9,314 bases of DNA from Candidatus Delongbacteria bacterium (GCA_028702975.1 JAQVNT010000049.1:1-9314); one strand, 5' to 3'. Shown: positions 1-7,079, counted from the first letter of the stretch. The notes: generated by a model from the letters alone, not told the origin. Numbers and translations are program-made.

Positions 1-246
1 GGAAATGTTCACTACCCCGATCCCGAACTGTCCAATTGAGATAATTCCTTTAGCTACTACCGGGGTTCTGTTCCTGCGGTATTTGAACGAAATATGTACA
101 AGCGGTAACCCGAATACTGCAAACTTGCTTTTGTATTCCCACCCGAATCCGTCCCAGTCTGACTTTGAAGGCTTGGGAGCCCCGCAATTAGGGCATATCT
201 GCGCGGATTCTGAAACTTCGTTACCGCATTCTCTGCAGAGTTTCAT
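1..246 (-). CDS. Zinc-ribbon protein with a C-terminal hydrophobic Gly/Ile-rich domain (3' part missing)
   Basis: Only the first 82 codons are in the window; the reading frame is open to the left edge. The protein begins MKLCREC and has a zinc ribbon with C4, C7, C18 and C21 (two CxxC knuckles ten residues apart). This is followed by a short polar linker and then a WEYKSK / GLPLVHISF segment (about 36-54) and a KGIISIGQFGIGVV segment (about 66-79). From general knowledge, zinc ribbons followed by a KSK...GLPLVHI...KGIIAIG-type domain recur in small bacterial proteins of unknown function; the Gly/Ile stretch suggests a beta-rich or membrane-associated fold. The start is set by GGAGGT (251-256, read on the minus strand) four bases before ATG. 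It is transcribed divergently from cysS. The motif reading is firm; no function can be assigned. Confidence 0.85.
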   Translation of the reverse strand, partial: MKLCRECGNEVSESAQICPNCGAPKPSKSDWDGFGWEYKSKFAVFGLPLVHISFKYRRNRTPVVAKGIISIGQFGIGVVNIS

Positions 247-355
247 CAGCACCTCCGGGGTTTGATCAAAATAAATATACTAACTCGTTGCAAATTATCC
301 AAATTTTATTTATTTTTCTGCTTATCGAACAAAGTAGAATTATTTGAGGTAACAA
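247..355. promoter_or_regulatory. Divergent intergenic region between the zinc-ribbon gene and cysS
   Basis: This 109-base AT-rich gap must hold the start signals of two divergent genes. On the plus strand TTGCAA (288-293) and TATTTT (311-316) lie 17 bases apart, a weak sigma70-like pair. On the minus strand TTTG (complement of 291-294) followed by TATTTTG (complement of 267-273) resembles the Bacteroidota TTTG/TAnnTTTG promoter but is one base short in the -7 box. Both are guesses in AT-rich DNA. The ribosome-binding sites at its ends are clear: GGAGGT for the minus gene and GAGGT (346-350) for cysS. Confidence 0.4.
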
Positions 356-1786
356 ATGCTCCGGATTTATAACAGCATGACGAAGAAAAAAGAGGAATTC
401 AAACCTGTTGAAGAGGGTAAAGTAAGGATCTACACTTGCGGACCCACCGTTTACAGTAATGCGCATGTAGGCAATTTTTCGGCTTTTCTTATGGCCGATC
501 TTCTCGTCAGATATCTGAATTATAAAGGCTTTCAGGTCAAATGGATAATGAATATCACCGATGTCGGGCATCTGACTGATGACAATGAGCTTTCAGATTC
601 GGGTGAGGATAAGATGGAGGCTGCTTCAAAGCGGGAGAACAAGACTGTCTGGGAGATCGCGAGATATTACGAAGACCTGTTCATGAAAGATATGAGGACT
701 TTAAAAATACTGCCTGCATTCAAATATCCCAGGGCTACCGAGCATATTCAGGAAATGATCGAAATGGTGAAAGTCCTCGAGGCTAAAGGTGTGGTTTATG
801 AAACATCGGACGGTATCTATTTCGATATATCGAAGTTCCCGAAATACGGTAATCTTTCAGGTAACACTCTCGATGCGCTTCAGGCCGGAGCAAGGGTGGA
901 AGTGAATGAGGACAAGCGTTCCGCTTTCGATTTCGCCGTCTGGAAAAAGCTCGTCGGAAAGAACGAGGCGCACATCATGAAATGGGACTCTCCATGGGGA
1001 ACGGGCTTTCCGGGCTGGCACCTTGAGTGCAGCGCGATGAGTAAAAAATACCTCGGCGAAACCCTGGATTTCCATACAGGAGGTGAGGACAATAAGTTCC
1101 CTCACCACGAAAGCGAGATCGCGCAGTCCGAGACCGCGAACGGAAAGAAATTTGTAAATTACTGGATGCACAAGAGCAGGGTAGTGGTCAATAGTGAAAA
1201 AATGAGTAAATCGCTGGGCAATTTCTTTACGGTCAAAGATCTTGTTAATAAAGGTTTTACGCCTGAAGCTATCAGGTTCATATTTCTTTCTGCGCATTAC
1301 AGGTCTAAGCTCAATTTTACAGAAGAGCAGCTGACAGAATCACAAAAAACGATCGACAAATTCAATGATTTTATTCAGGCAGTATTAAAGGCTGAAGTAA
1401 AAAATATCGAAGACGGGATTTCAGCGATCGTCGACACAGCAAGAAAACAGTTCGAAGACGGAATGGACGATGATCTGAACATCAGTATGGCTCTTGCCTC
1501 TCTTTTCGGTTTCGTGAAAACTGTAAGGAAGAAAGCGGACTCTGGAGAAATGTCAGAGAAGGGAAGAGGAGAAGCTCTGGCGTTTTTAAAAAGTATAGAT
1601 GAAATATTTATGGTTTTCAACTTTGTTGAGAAGAAAGAAAAAGAATTTTCTGAGGATGTTCAGAAAGTAATAAACGATCTTGTTGAGCAGAGAAATAAAT
1701 TCAGAACTGAAAAGAACTGGGCGGAAGCAGACAGGATAAGGGATGAACTTTTAAAAATGGGAGTGAACATTGCCGACAAAAAATAG
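356..1786 (+). CDS. cysS: Cysteinyl-tRNA synthetase
   Basis: Cytoplasmic class I aminoacyl-tRNA synthetase that charges tRNA-Cys with cysteine using ATP. At 476 residues it is close to the family norm (about 460). The catalytic signatures are all present: TCGPTVY with zinc ligand C28, the HIGH-type motif HVGN (37-40), the second zinc Cys in WHLECSAMS (C225), FPHHESEIAQSE with ligands H250 and E254, and the KMSKS loop at 282-286. A DALR-type helical anticodon domain follows (about 340-430), with a terminal helix ending near ADRIRDELLKMGV. The C-terminus stops at IADKK and lacks the GTxW-like tail seen in many homologues, so it is a few residues short. GAGGT lies five bases before the ATG. Its last 17 bases overlap the next gene, suggesting a shared transcript. 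Confidence 0.97.
   Translation: MLRIYNSMTKKKEEFKPVEEGKVRIYTCGPTVYSNAHVGNFSAFLMADLLVRYLNYKGFQVKWIMNITDVGHLTDDNELSDSGEDKMEAASKRENKTVWEIARYYEDLFMKDMRTLKILPAFKYPRATEHIQEMIEMVKVLEAKGVVYETSDGIYFDISKFPKYGNLSGNTLDALQAGARVEVNEDKRSAFDFAVWKKLVGKNEAHIMKWDSPWGTGFPGWHLECSAMSKKYLGETLDFHTGGEDNKFPHHESEIAQSETANGKKFVNYWMHKSRVVVNSEKMSKSLGNFFTVKDLVNKGFTPEAIRFIFLSAHYRSKLNFTEEQLTESQKTIDKFNDFIQAVLKAEVKNIEDGISAIVDTARKQFEDGMDDDLNISMALASLFGFVKTVRKKADSGEMSEKGRGEALAFLKSIDEIFMVFNFVEKKEKEFSEDVQKVINDLVEQRNKFRTEKNWAEADRIRDELLKMGVNIADKK
1759..1772 (+). promoter_or_regulatory. Ribosome-binding site and TTG start inside the end of cysS
   Basis: GGGAG at 1759-1763 lies six bases before the TTG at 1770-1772. It is inside the last codons of cysS, so the lipoprotein gene is probably translated by ribosomes finishing cysS. 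This site decides the start call, since no ATG gives a full signal peptide. Confidence 0.6.
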
Positions 1787-2792
1787 TTTTTTAGGATTAT
1801 TGATTTTAGCAGCACTGCTGGTAATTACCTCATGTACAAATTTGAAGCGCCCGGCTATCGGTCCCGACGATTTGATACTTGTTCTTTCGGATCAGGAAAC
1901 TTTCGATATGCATAAACCTCAGCTTGAGAAGATATATAACGACCCGATCTTTACACCAATGGAGGAGAACAGGTTCAATATAAGAAGGATAGATCTGGAT
2001 GAATTTTATCAGGGTTCGAACAAGTACAGGTTCCTGATCCTTCTCGTTAATGTCGATACAGAAACTGCGGAAGCTCAATTTGTAAAGAAAATGCTCTCCG
2101 AAAATATAATAAGCGGTGTCAGGAACGGTGATTACTATTATGCCGTAAAGGAAGATATCTGGTCAAGAGGACAGGCAGTATTATTTCTGATGGATTCAAA
2201 AAACATCCACCTGGGAGGGTATCTTGAAACATTCACTGAAAAGGTCTTTGAGATTTTTAACGGAAGAATGATCTCGGGTGTTAAGAAAAGACTGTTCGAC
2301 ACAAAATACAATAATAAAAATGCTCAGGATATCACGAAAAGGGATTATAATTTCGAAATATTCGTGCCGCATGATTTTGTCATAATAAATGAAGGTAAAA
2401 AGAACGACAGATTCATAAGATACAGGCGTTTCAACCCGGACAGGTGGCTTACAGTTCTTAGAACTAAGTATGATTCAGGGATGTCTTTCCAGGAGAATGT
2501 TATACAGGCCAGGGACAGAATAGGCAGAGAGTTCGGGGACAGCGTGAAGGTAAACCCTGAGATCATCAGTTTTAAACCGGATTCGACTTTTGTTCAAGAC
2601 GGATTCAAAGTTCAGGGAATATGGGAATACATCGAAGGAGGAGGTCCTTTTTTTACTTACGCTTTTATAAAAGGCGGGACCTTTTACATGATCGACGGAG
2701 CTGTTTTTGCACCTTCAAAAAAGAAATACCCGTTCCTTATACAGCTTGATCTGATGGCTAAGTCCGTTAAATTTCCGGAACTTGAAGAATAA
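1770..2792 (+). CDS. DUF4837-like lipoprotein
   Basis: Predicted envelope lipoprotein of 340 residues. The N-terminus has Lys4, a hydrophobic core and a lipobox I19-T20-S21-C22, so the mature protein would begin at the lipidated C22; residue +2 is Thr, not an Asp retention signal. The body resembles DUF4837 proteins of Bacteroidota. An N-terminal half has a DDLILVLSDQETF strand followed by an RFLILLVNV strand. A C-terminal half has a PHDFVI opening (about 200), an RRFNPDRW segment, a VQGIWEYIEGGGPFFTYAF stretch and GAVFAPSKKKYPFL near the end. The function of this family is unknown. The start is TTG, chosen because GGGAG (1759-1763) sits six bases upstream and the resulting signal peptide is complete. 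A later in-frame TTG at 1800 would remove the charged n-region. It overlaps cysS by 17 bases and the next gene by one. Confidence 0.8.
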   Translation: MPTKNSFLGLLILAALLVITSCTNLKRPAIGPDDLILVLSDQETFDMHKPQLEKIYNDPIFTPMEENRFNIRRIDLDEFYQGSNKYRFLILLVNVDTETAEAQFVKKMLSENIISGVRNGDYYYAVKEDIWSRGQAVLFLMDSKNIHLGGYLETFTEKVFEIFNGRMISGVKKRLFDTKYNNKNAQDITKRDYNFEIFVPHDFVIINEGKKNDRFIRYRRFNPDRWLTVLRTKYDSGMSFQENVIQARDRIGREFGDSVKVNPEIISFKPDSTFVQDGFKVQGIWEYIEGGGPFFTYAFIKGGTFYMIDGAVFAPSKKKYPFLIQLDLMAKSVKFPELEE

Positions 2793-3421
2793 TGGACTTA
2801 TTTTATAAACCGCCAAAGATCATCAAAAAACTGTTTCCGGGAATTATTTGGGATAATGACGAGAACGAGATACTTATTACGATCGATGACGGACCATCGA
2901 AAAATACAGGAATAATCCTCGAAAGCCTGGAGAGGTTAGGTCTGAAAGCTGTTTTTTTCTGCACAGGAAAAAATATTGAAAAGTATCCGGATGAATTCAA
3001 CAGTATAATTAAAGCAGGGCATTCTGTTCAGAATCACGGATATCACCATAAAAGAATGATTTTCAAAAATCAGAGAAACAGTTCTTTGGAAATTTTGCGG
3101 ACGAACAAGGTCATTAATGACCGGGCAGGCAAATACCCTGTGCTGTTCAGGCCACCTTATGGGTGGTTTAACATAAATACGGTCAAGTCGGCTTCAGATA
3201 ACGGGATGAAGATTATGCTCTGGACTATCCTCTCAGGCGACCACACAGGTGATTTCTCGACAGTCAGAAGGCTTACAGATTCCTATCTGACAAGTAATTC
3301 GATCATCGTAATGCATGATAATATAAAAGCATCAATAATTTTCGATCAGAGCTTAGAATACATATTCAAAACTGCGGAAGACAGAAAATTTGATTTCTCT
3401 TTGCGGAGTAACAGTAAATAA
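2792..3421 (+). CDS. Polysaccharide deacetylase (NodB homology, carbohydrate esterase family 4 type)
   Basis: Metal-dependent hydrolase of 209 residues expected to remove N- or O-acetyl groups from a cell-envelope or other polysaccharide; the substrate is unknown. NodB motifs are visible in order: TIDDGP (30-35, catalytic base D32 and metal ligand D33), NHGYHH with metal-binding H82 and H86 (HxxxH), RPPYG (120-124), LWTILSGD (143-150) and VMHDN with H175 (173-177). The usual Phe of TFDDGP is Ile. There is no signal peptide: the N-terminus FYKPPKIIKKLFPGIIWD matches short deacetylases of Bacteroidota that begin directly before the catalytic domain. It starts in a TAATG overlap with the lipoprotein gene and lacks a strong Shine-Dalgarno, so translational coupling is likely. 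Adjacency to a lipoprotein hints at an envelope role, but that is inference. Confidence 0.92.
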   Translation: MDLFYKPPKIIKKLFPGIIWDNDENEILITIDDGPSKNTGIILESLERLGLKAVFFCTGKNIEKYPDEFNSIIKAGHSVQNHGYHHKRMIFKNQRNSSLEILRTNKVINDRAGKYPVLFRPPYGWFNINTVKSASDNGMKIMLWTILSGDHTGDFSTVRRLTDSYLTSNSIIVMHDNIKASIIFDQSLEYIFKTAEDRKFDFSLRSNSK

Positions 3422-3552
3422 TGTGTCTATTAAAAAATAAAAAAATGTTTGCTTTTATACGAAAATTAATGCAAATTATTTAAAACCCGTTAAAACAAGG
3501 GGTATGGGAACCGTTGAGAGATATTGATTAAAATAATATTATGGAGGATTAA
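3422..3552 (+). promoter_or_regulatory. AT-rich leader upstream of the large lipoprotein gene
   Basis: A 131-base non-coding gap, very rich in A and T runs up to about 3485, then mixed. It presumably carries the promoter of the 988-residue lipoprotein gene, since spacing and composition break from the coupled genes before it. I see no convincing -10/-35 or TTTG/TAnnTTTG pair. A short ACCC...GGGT pairing around 3485-3502 has no T-run and is not a credible terminator. GGAGG at 3543-3547, five bases before the ATG, is a strong ribosome-binding site. Confidence 0.45.
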
Positions 3553-6519
3553 ATGAAGAAGCTGTTTATGTTTCTAATCGCTGCGTTTATTACGAGCGTA
3601 GTATTTTATGGATGTTCATCCAATAACGATCCAGTAACTGGACTTGAACCTGAGGATTACGAGGTCGCGATATTTGCGGATTCAAACCAAACTCTAATAT
3701 CCACATTTAACTTTGAAGTTGTAGTTGAATGTGAAAATCCTGCTGGTTCTACGAGTAATCATTTATTTGCTTGGGACTTTGACGGAGACGGTGTTTACGA
3801 TACCGATTGGGTTAATAACACACAGGCTCAATGGAAATACAAATCAATTGGATCTTTTAACGCTACTGTTAGTTTTTCTGTGGGTGATTCATTTATCGGA
3901 TCTTATTCAAAGGAAATCATTGTGGAACCCATCGGAGTCACAGTATCATTAAAAAATGAAAGTACTACACTTCTTGATGTTTTCGAATTCCAAGCGGTAG
4001 TTGATGATGTTGAACAGGGTACAGTACTTCAATACAAATGGGATTATGACGGAGACGGGACATGGGACACAGGGTGGCTTAGCGAGACTATTCTTTATGA
4101 CGATTTGGGTAACTTAATTGTTGACACATTGTCTTCTAATGTTAGCACATTTAAGTTTACAGAAGTTAAGACTTATGCGTCACATTTGATAATTAGAGAA
4201 ACGCGTAGCAGCGAATTTGTGCAAGTTGGCACATTGACACACAATGTTACACTGACGGATTTAACAGGTGTAACTGCTAGTGTTGCTTCAAGTAACGGAA
4301 GGATAATAGATACTTTTGAATTTGTTGCAGGATTTACCAGATCCGATATGAGTCAGTTGCCAGTATATAGATGGGATTTTGACGGTGACGGCAACTGGGA
4401 TACAGGATGGCTTGATGAAGACTTATCGACTAAAGATATTATTACATCAAAGAGTAAGCTCACAACATATAAATTCAATGAAGTAAAGACCTATAATTCA
4501 AAAGTTCAGGTAGGTGTTAAAGGTTCGGAAAGTATCATTCTTGGTGAGACAACAAGAGTAGTAACTGTAAGTAATATTAATGCGGATGTGTCAGTTGAGT
4601 ATTTAAATACTGGCACATCAATTTTAGATGTTTTCGAATTCCAAGCGGAAGTGTTAGATGTCAGTGATGAAATAGAGCTTGAATATAAATGGGATTTTGA
4701 TGGCAATGGCGTTTACGATACGGATTGGTTAAAAGAGACTGTACAGACTGACGATGTGGGTAATATCATTGAAACAGGGACATCTATAAATTTAGTGGAT
4801 CATCAATTCATTGATGCAGACAGTTATGTTACTACGGTTTTTGTAAGAGAGCTAAGAAGTGATGTTAATATAAATCTTGGCACTTTTGGCCTTCCCATTT
4901 CAGTAACAGGATTTATGAATATTGTTAGTCCATCTCCAAATTTGGAATTTAACATTGGTGAAACTATTACAATCGAGATAGAAATAATCGGCGATTTGAC
5001 ACTTTTTGAAAAATTAGAAGCTTATGTTACAGGCGAATCAGTTCCGTTTTATGTTTCTAATACTGCCGATGTGTCAAAAGTATTCTCTCTTGAAACCACA
5101 AATTTTGGAGCAGGATCCTATGATTTTACTATTATACTTACTACTAAGTACGGAACGATTCAGACAAAATCACTTGGTTTTACTCTAAAAGAATACATCC
5201 CCACTTTTACAACTGCACTTGGAACGGCAGGCTACGAACTTAAATCACTGATCGAGACTTATGACGGAGGCTACCTTGCAGTATCTTCCGGAACAGCAGG
5301 AACAAAAGTAATAAAATACGAGAAAGAGGGTGCTGTTCAGTGGTCTACGGACATACCTGCAGCGACAGGAATAGCGAACAGTGTATGTGAAGATACTGAA
5401 TACGATAAAGGCTACGTTCTTGCAGGATGGAGAAATAACGGTGCCGATCAGGACACATGGATAAGAAAGATCAACCAGACTGACGGATCTTTGATCTGGA
5501 ACAAGACATATGGTTATCCCGGTGTTGATGATGGAGCTACGGTCATTAAAAAATCGGTAGATGATGGTTATATAATCGGAGGTTACACATATAATATATG
5601 GGGAACGGGTTTAATTGATGATATGTTGTTCCCGGGTGTTACATGGGAAACCGGTTATGATGTCAGAATGCTCAAAGTTTACAGCAACGGCAACGAGATA
5701 TGGGGATATAATGTAGGCTATGTCGGACAGAAAATGTGGCAGGATATATCTTTACACAAAGAAAATGATTTCCTTTGGGTAAAGAAAATGGGAGATCAGA
5801 TGATAACTGATCTTATAGTAAAAGACGACGGGAATTATCTTATTTCAGGCTGGAACAACTGGAGATTGTATAACGGCGTAAGTCAAAATGATATGTTCTA
5901 TGCCGAATTGAACAATTTCGGTGAATATGTAAGCACTATGACATGGAGCAGAATGGGATCCGGAGATTTTGGCAATATGGCAGGCGAGGATGATCCTTAC
6001 GGAACAGTACTGAACATTTCGCTTATCGGTGCCAACCATATTGGTGATTTAGCAGAAGAAGAGATAAGTTATGGCTTTGTTCTTTCCCAGGGCGGCTTAG
6101 GCGGTGAAGTTGTTATGGCGGGTGAAACGAACCAGACAGACAGTAAAGCAAGGCTTAACGATGCTTGGGTAGTTGAATTTACGATAAGCGGAGATGAGGA
6201 CGGCGCTTTATGGGAATATACTTTCGGAGAAACAGGTAAGAACGATAAGGCTTACGGGATCGACAGGACGAAAGACGGCGGATATATTGTTACAGGATAT
6301 TCAACAGGCACCGACAAGAATACATGGCTGTTCAAACTTGATTCCCAAATGGGTACAATATGGTCAAAGAACCTCGGAGTAGCAGGTGATGATGTCGGAG
6401 TAAAAGTTCTTCAGGCAAAAGACGGCGGATTCATAATAGGAGCTAATGTCGGTACTGGTGCTTCTGCCCAGTCTAAGCTTATGAAAGTCGATAAGACGGG
6501 AACCCAGCCGGTTAAATAA
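3553..6519 (+). CDS. Large lipoprotein with four PKD-like repeats and a C-terminal propeller-type repeat region
   Basis: Predicted surface lipoprotein of 988 residues; no catalytic motif is recognised. The signal peptide is MKKLFMFLIAAFITSVV with the lipid-attachment Cys at C21 (FYGC, an atypical lipobox). Residues about 36-452 hold four PKD-like units, each with a (D/S)xFxF strand (at 50, 142, 253, 359) and an Asp-rich loop WD(F/Y)DG(D/N)Gx(Y/W)DT(D/G)W at 74, 163, 274 and 380; the loop could bind calcium. An Ig-like domain follows (about 453-547). Residues about 551-985 contain roughly seven units with a DGGY(I/L)xxG core, at 571, 618, 671, 759, about 855, 908 and 957, with partner strands such as TWLFKLD and xIWSK; a seven-bladed propeller is plausible. 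There is no T9SS-type sorting tail. Strong GGAGG before the ATG; it forms its own transcription unit closed by a terminator. Binding or adhesion is the likely role, but this is inferred. Confidence 0.88.
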   Translation: MKKLFMFLIAAFITSVVFYGCSSNNDPVTGLEPEDYEVAIFADSNQTLISTFNFEVVVECENPAGSTSNHLFAWDFDGDGVYDTDWVNNTQAQWKYKSIGSFNATVSFSVGDSFIGSYSKEIIVEPIGVTVSLKNESTTLLDVFEFQAVVDDVEQGTVLQYKWDYDGDGTWDTGWLSETILYDDLGNLIVDTLSSNVSTFKFTEVKTYASHLIIRETRSSEFVQVGTLTHNVTLTDLTGVTASVASSNGRIIDTFEFVAGFTRSDMSQLPVYRWDFDGDGNWDTGWLDEDLSTKDIITSKSKLTTYKFNEVKTYNSKVQVGVKGSESIILGETTRVVTVSNINADVSVEYLNTGTSILDVFEFQAEVLDVSDEIELEYKWDFDGNGVYDTDWLKETVQTDDVGNIIETGTSINLVDHQFIDADSYVTTVFVRELRSDVNINLGTFGLPISVTGFMNIVSPSPNLEFNIGETITIEIEIIGDLTLFEKLEAYVTGESVPFYVSNTADVSKVFSLETTNFGAGSYDFTIILTTKYGTIQTKSLGFTLKEYIPTFTTALGTAGYELKSLIETYDGGYLAVSSGTAGTKVIKYEKEGAVQWSTDIPAATGIANSVCEDTEYDKGYVLAGWRNNGADQDTWIRKINQTDGSLIWNKTYGYPGVDDGATVIKKSVDDGYIIGGYTYNIWGTGLIDDMLFPGVTWETGYDVRMLKVYSNGNEIWGYNVGYVGQKMWQDISLHKENDFLWVKKMGDQMITDLIVKDDGNYLISGWNNWRLYNGVSQNDMFYAELNNFGEYVSTMTWSRMGSGDFGNMAGEDDPYGTVLNISLIGANHIGDLAEEEISYGFVLSQGGLGGEVVMAGETNQTDSKARLNDAWVVEFTISGDEDGALWEYTFGETGKNDKAYGIDRTKDGGYIVTGYSTGTDKNTWLFKLDSQMGTIWSKNLGVAGDDVGVKVLQAKDGGFIIGANVGTGASAQSKLMKVDKTGTQPVK
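3976..3997 (+). repeat. 22-bp exact direct repeat, copy 1
   Basis: Begins GATGTTTTCGAATTCCAAGC and continues two more bases (GG). It encodes DVFEFQA at the start of PKD-like unit 2. The identical sequence in the same reading frame recurs at 4627-4648, 651 bases (217 codons) downstream. Confidence 0.9.
4627..4648 (+). repeat. 22-bp exact direct repeat, copy 2
   Basis: Second copy of the repeat at 3976-3997, encoding the same DVFEFQA at the start of PKD-like unit 4. The corresponding site of unit 3 (D253, DTFEFVA) uses different codons, so units 2 and 4 are closer to each other here than to the unit between them. Confidence 0.9.
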
Positions 6520-6541
6520 CGGATTTAAGATTATATTTCAG

Positions 6542-6570
6542 GGAGGCTTTTAGCCTCCTTTATTTTTATT
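6542..6570 (+). terminator. Intrinsic terminator after the large lipoprotein gene
   Basis: A perfect 7-bp stem GGAGGCT / AGCCTCC (6542-6548 and 6552-6558) with a TTT loop, followed by TTTATTTTTATT (6559-6570). It lies 22 bases after the TAA of the lipoprotein gene and 17 bases before the next ATG, so it separates the two transcription units. Some readthrough into the ferritin-like gene is possible, because no separate promoter is obvious in the short remaining gap. Confidence 0.88.
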
Positions 6571-6587
6571 AAATTAAGGAGCCTGAT

Positions 6588-7079
6588 ATGTCTGATCTTG
6601 TGGAAAAAATCGAAGTGATTGAGCTCATGGCTAAACATGAAGATGCGATCGCCGGACTGTACGCAGTATTTTCCGAAAAATTTCCTGAATGTAAAATCTG
6701 GACTTATCTTTACGGAGAAGAGCTGAAACATTCCGAGTGGCTGAAGTCAATACTTAATAATGTCTATGACGGTTCTATACATTTTACAGACTATCATTTA
6801 ACTTTGAGAGGATTAAAAGTAGCAATCAGGAATCTTGAATCGAATACTCAGAAAGCGGAAGAAGATAAATATAACCTTGAAGAAGCTCTAAGTATAGCTT
6901 ACACTCTTGAAAACTCACTAATAGAAGATCATTATCTCGATTATTTTGCAAGCGATCTCGAAGGCATAACAAAGGTACTTAACGATCTTAAGACCGATAC
7001 TAAAAGCCACAGAGAGCTTTTGAGTAAAACAAGAGATGAGTATATACTTGAAAAAAGAAACAAGAACTGGCAGATATAA
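6588..7079 (+). CDS. Ferritin-like (rubrerythrin-type) four-helix protein, putative diiron
   Basis: A 163-residue all-helical protein with no signal peptide. Helix 1 carries E18 with Y25 seven residues later, helix 2 has the diiron signature EELKH (E45xxH48), helix 3 has ENSLIEDHYLDYF (E108 or E113) and helix 4 has TDTKSHRELL with H141. This is the ligand layout of rubrerythrin-like ferritin-superfamily proteins, which handle iron or reduce peroxide. There is no rubredoxin-type Cys4 domain. In helix 4 the expected Glu of ExxH is Thr138, with Asp137 next to it, so metal binding may be altered. The C-terminus is basic and charged. AAGGAG (6576-6581) lies six bases before the ATG. Its TAA overlaps the selA ATG (TAATG), so the two are translationally coupled. 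The exact activity cannot be given from sequence alone. Confidence 0.75.
   Translation: MSDLVEKIEVIELMAKHEDAIAGLYAVFSEKFPECKIWTYLYGEELKHSEWLKSILNNVYDGSIHFTDYHLTLRGLKVAIRNLESNTQKAEEDKYNLEEALSIAYTLENSLIEDHYLDYFASDLEGITKVLNDLKTDTKSHRELLSKTRDEYILEKRNKNWQI

Larger units (their letters stand above)
3658..4908 (+). repeat. Four PKD-like repeat units within the large lipoprotein gene
   Basis: Four diverged units of about 90-110 codons each, aligned on the WDxDGxG loop, with loop-to-loop spacings of 89, 111 and 106 residues. Units 2 to 4 also share an LxEVKTY-like or equivalent strand after the loop (FTEVKTY, FNEVKTY, FIDADSY) and an R(E/S)xRS-type strand. Unit 1 is shorter and lacks the insert following the loop. 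Confidence 0.8.

Noticed and set aside
5..265. Open plus-strand frame of 86 codons at the left edge
   Set aside because: The minus strand encodes a clear zinc-ribbon protein with its own ribosome-binding site over the same bases; the plus frame has no recognisable motif.
857..1297. 146-codon minus-strand frame inside cysS
   Set aside because: It lies entirely opposite conserved CysRS motifs and has no credible start signal or family resemblance.
3485..3502. Possible hairpin ACCC...GGGT after the deacetylase gene
   Set aside because: The stem is only about four pairs, the loop is long and no T-tract follows.
3772..4728. WDxDGDG loops as EF-hand or dockerin modules
   Set aside because: The loops are single and spaced about 90-110 residues apart within beta-rich units, not paired helix-loop-helix; a PKD-like reading fits better.
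5793..5813. Perfect inverted repeat AGATCAG / CTGATCT with a 7-base loop
   Set aside because: It is inside the coding sequence of the large lipoprotein and is not followed by a T-run, so a terminator role is unlikely; probably chance.
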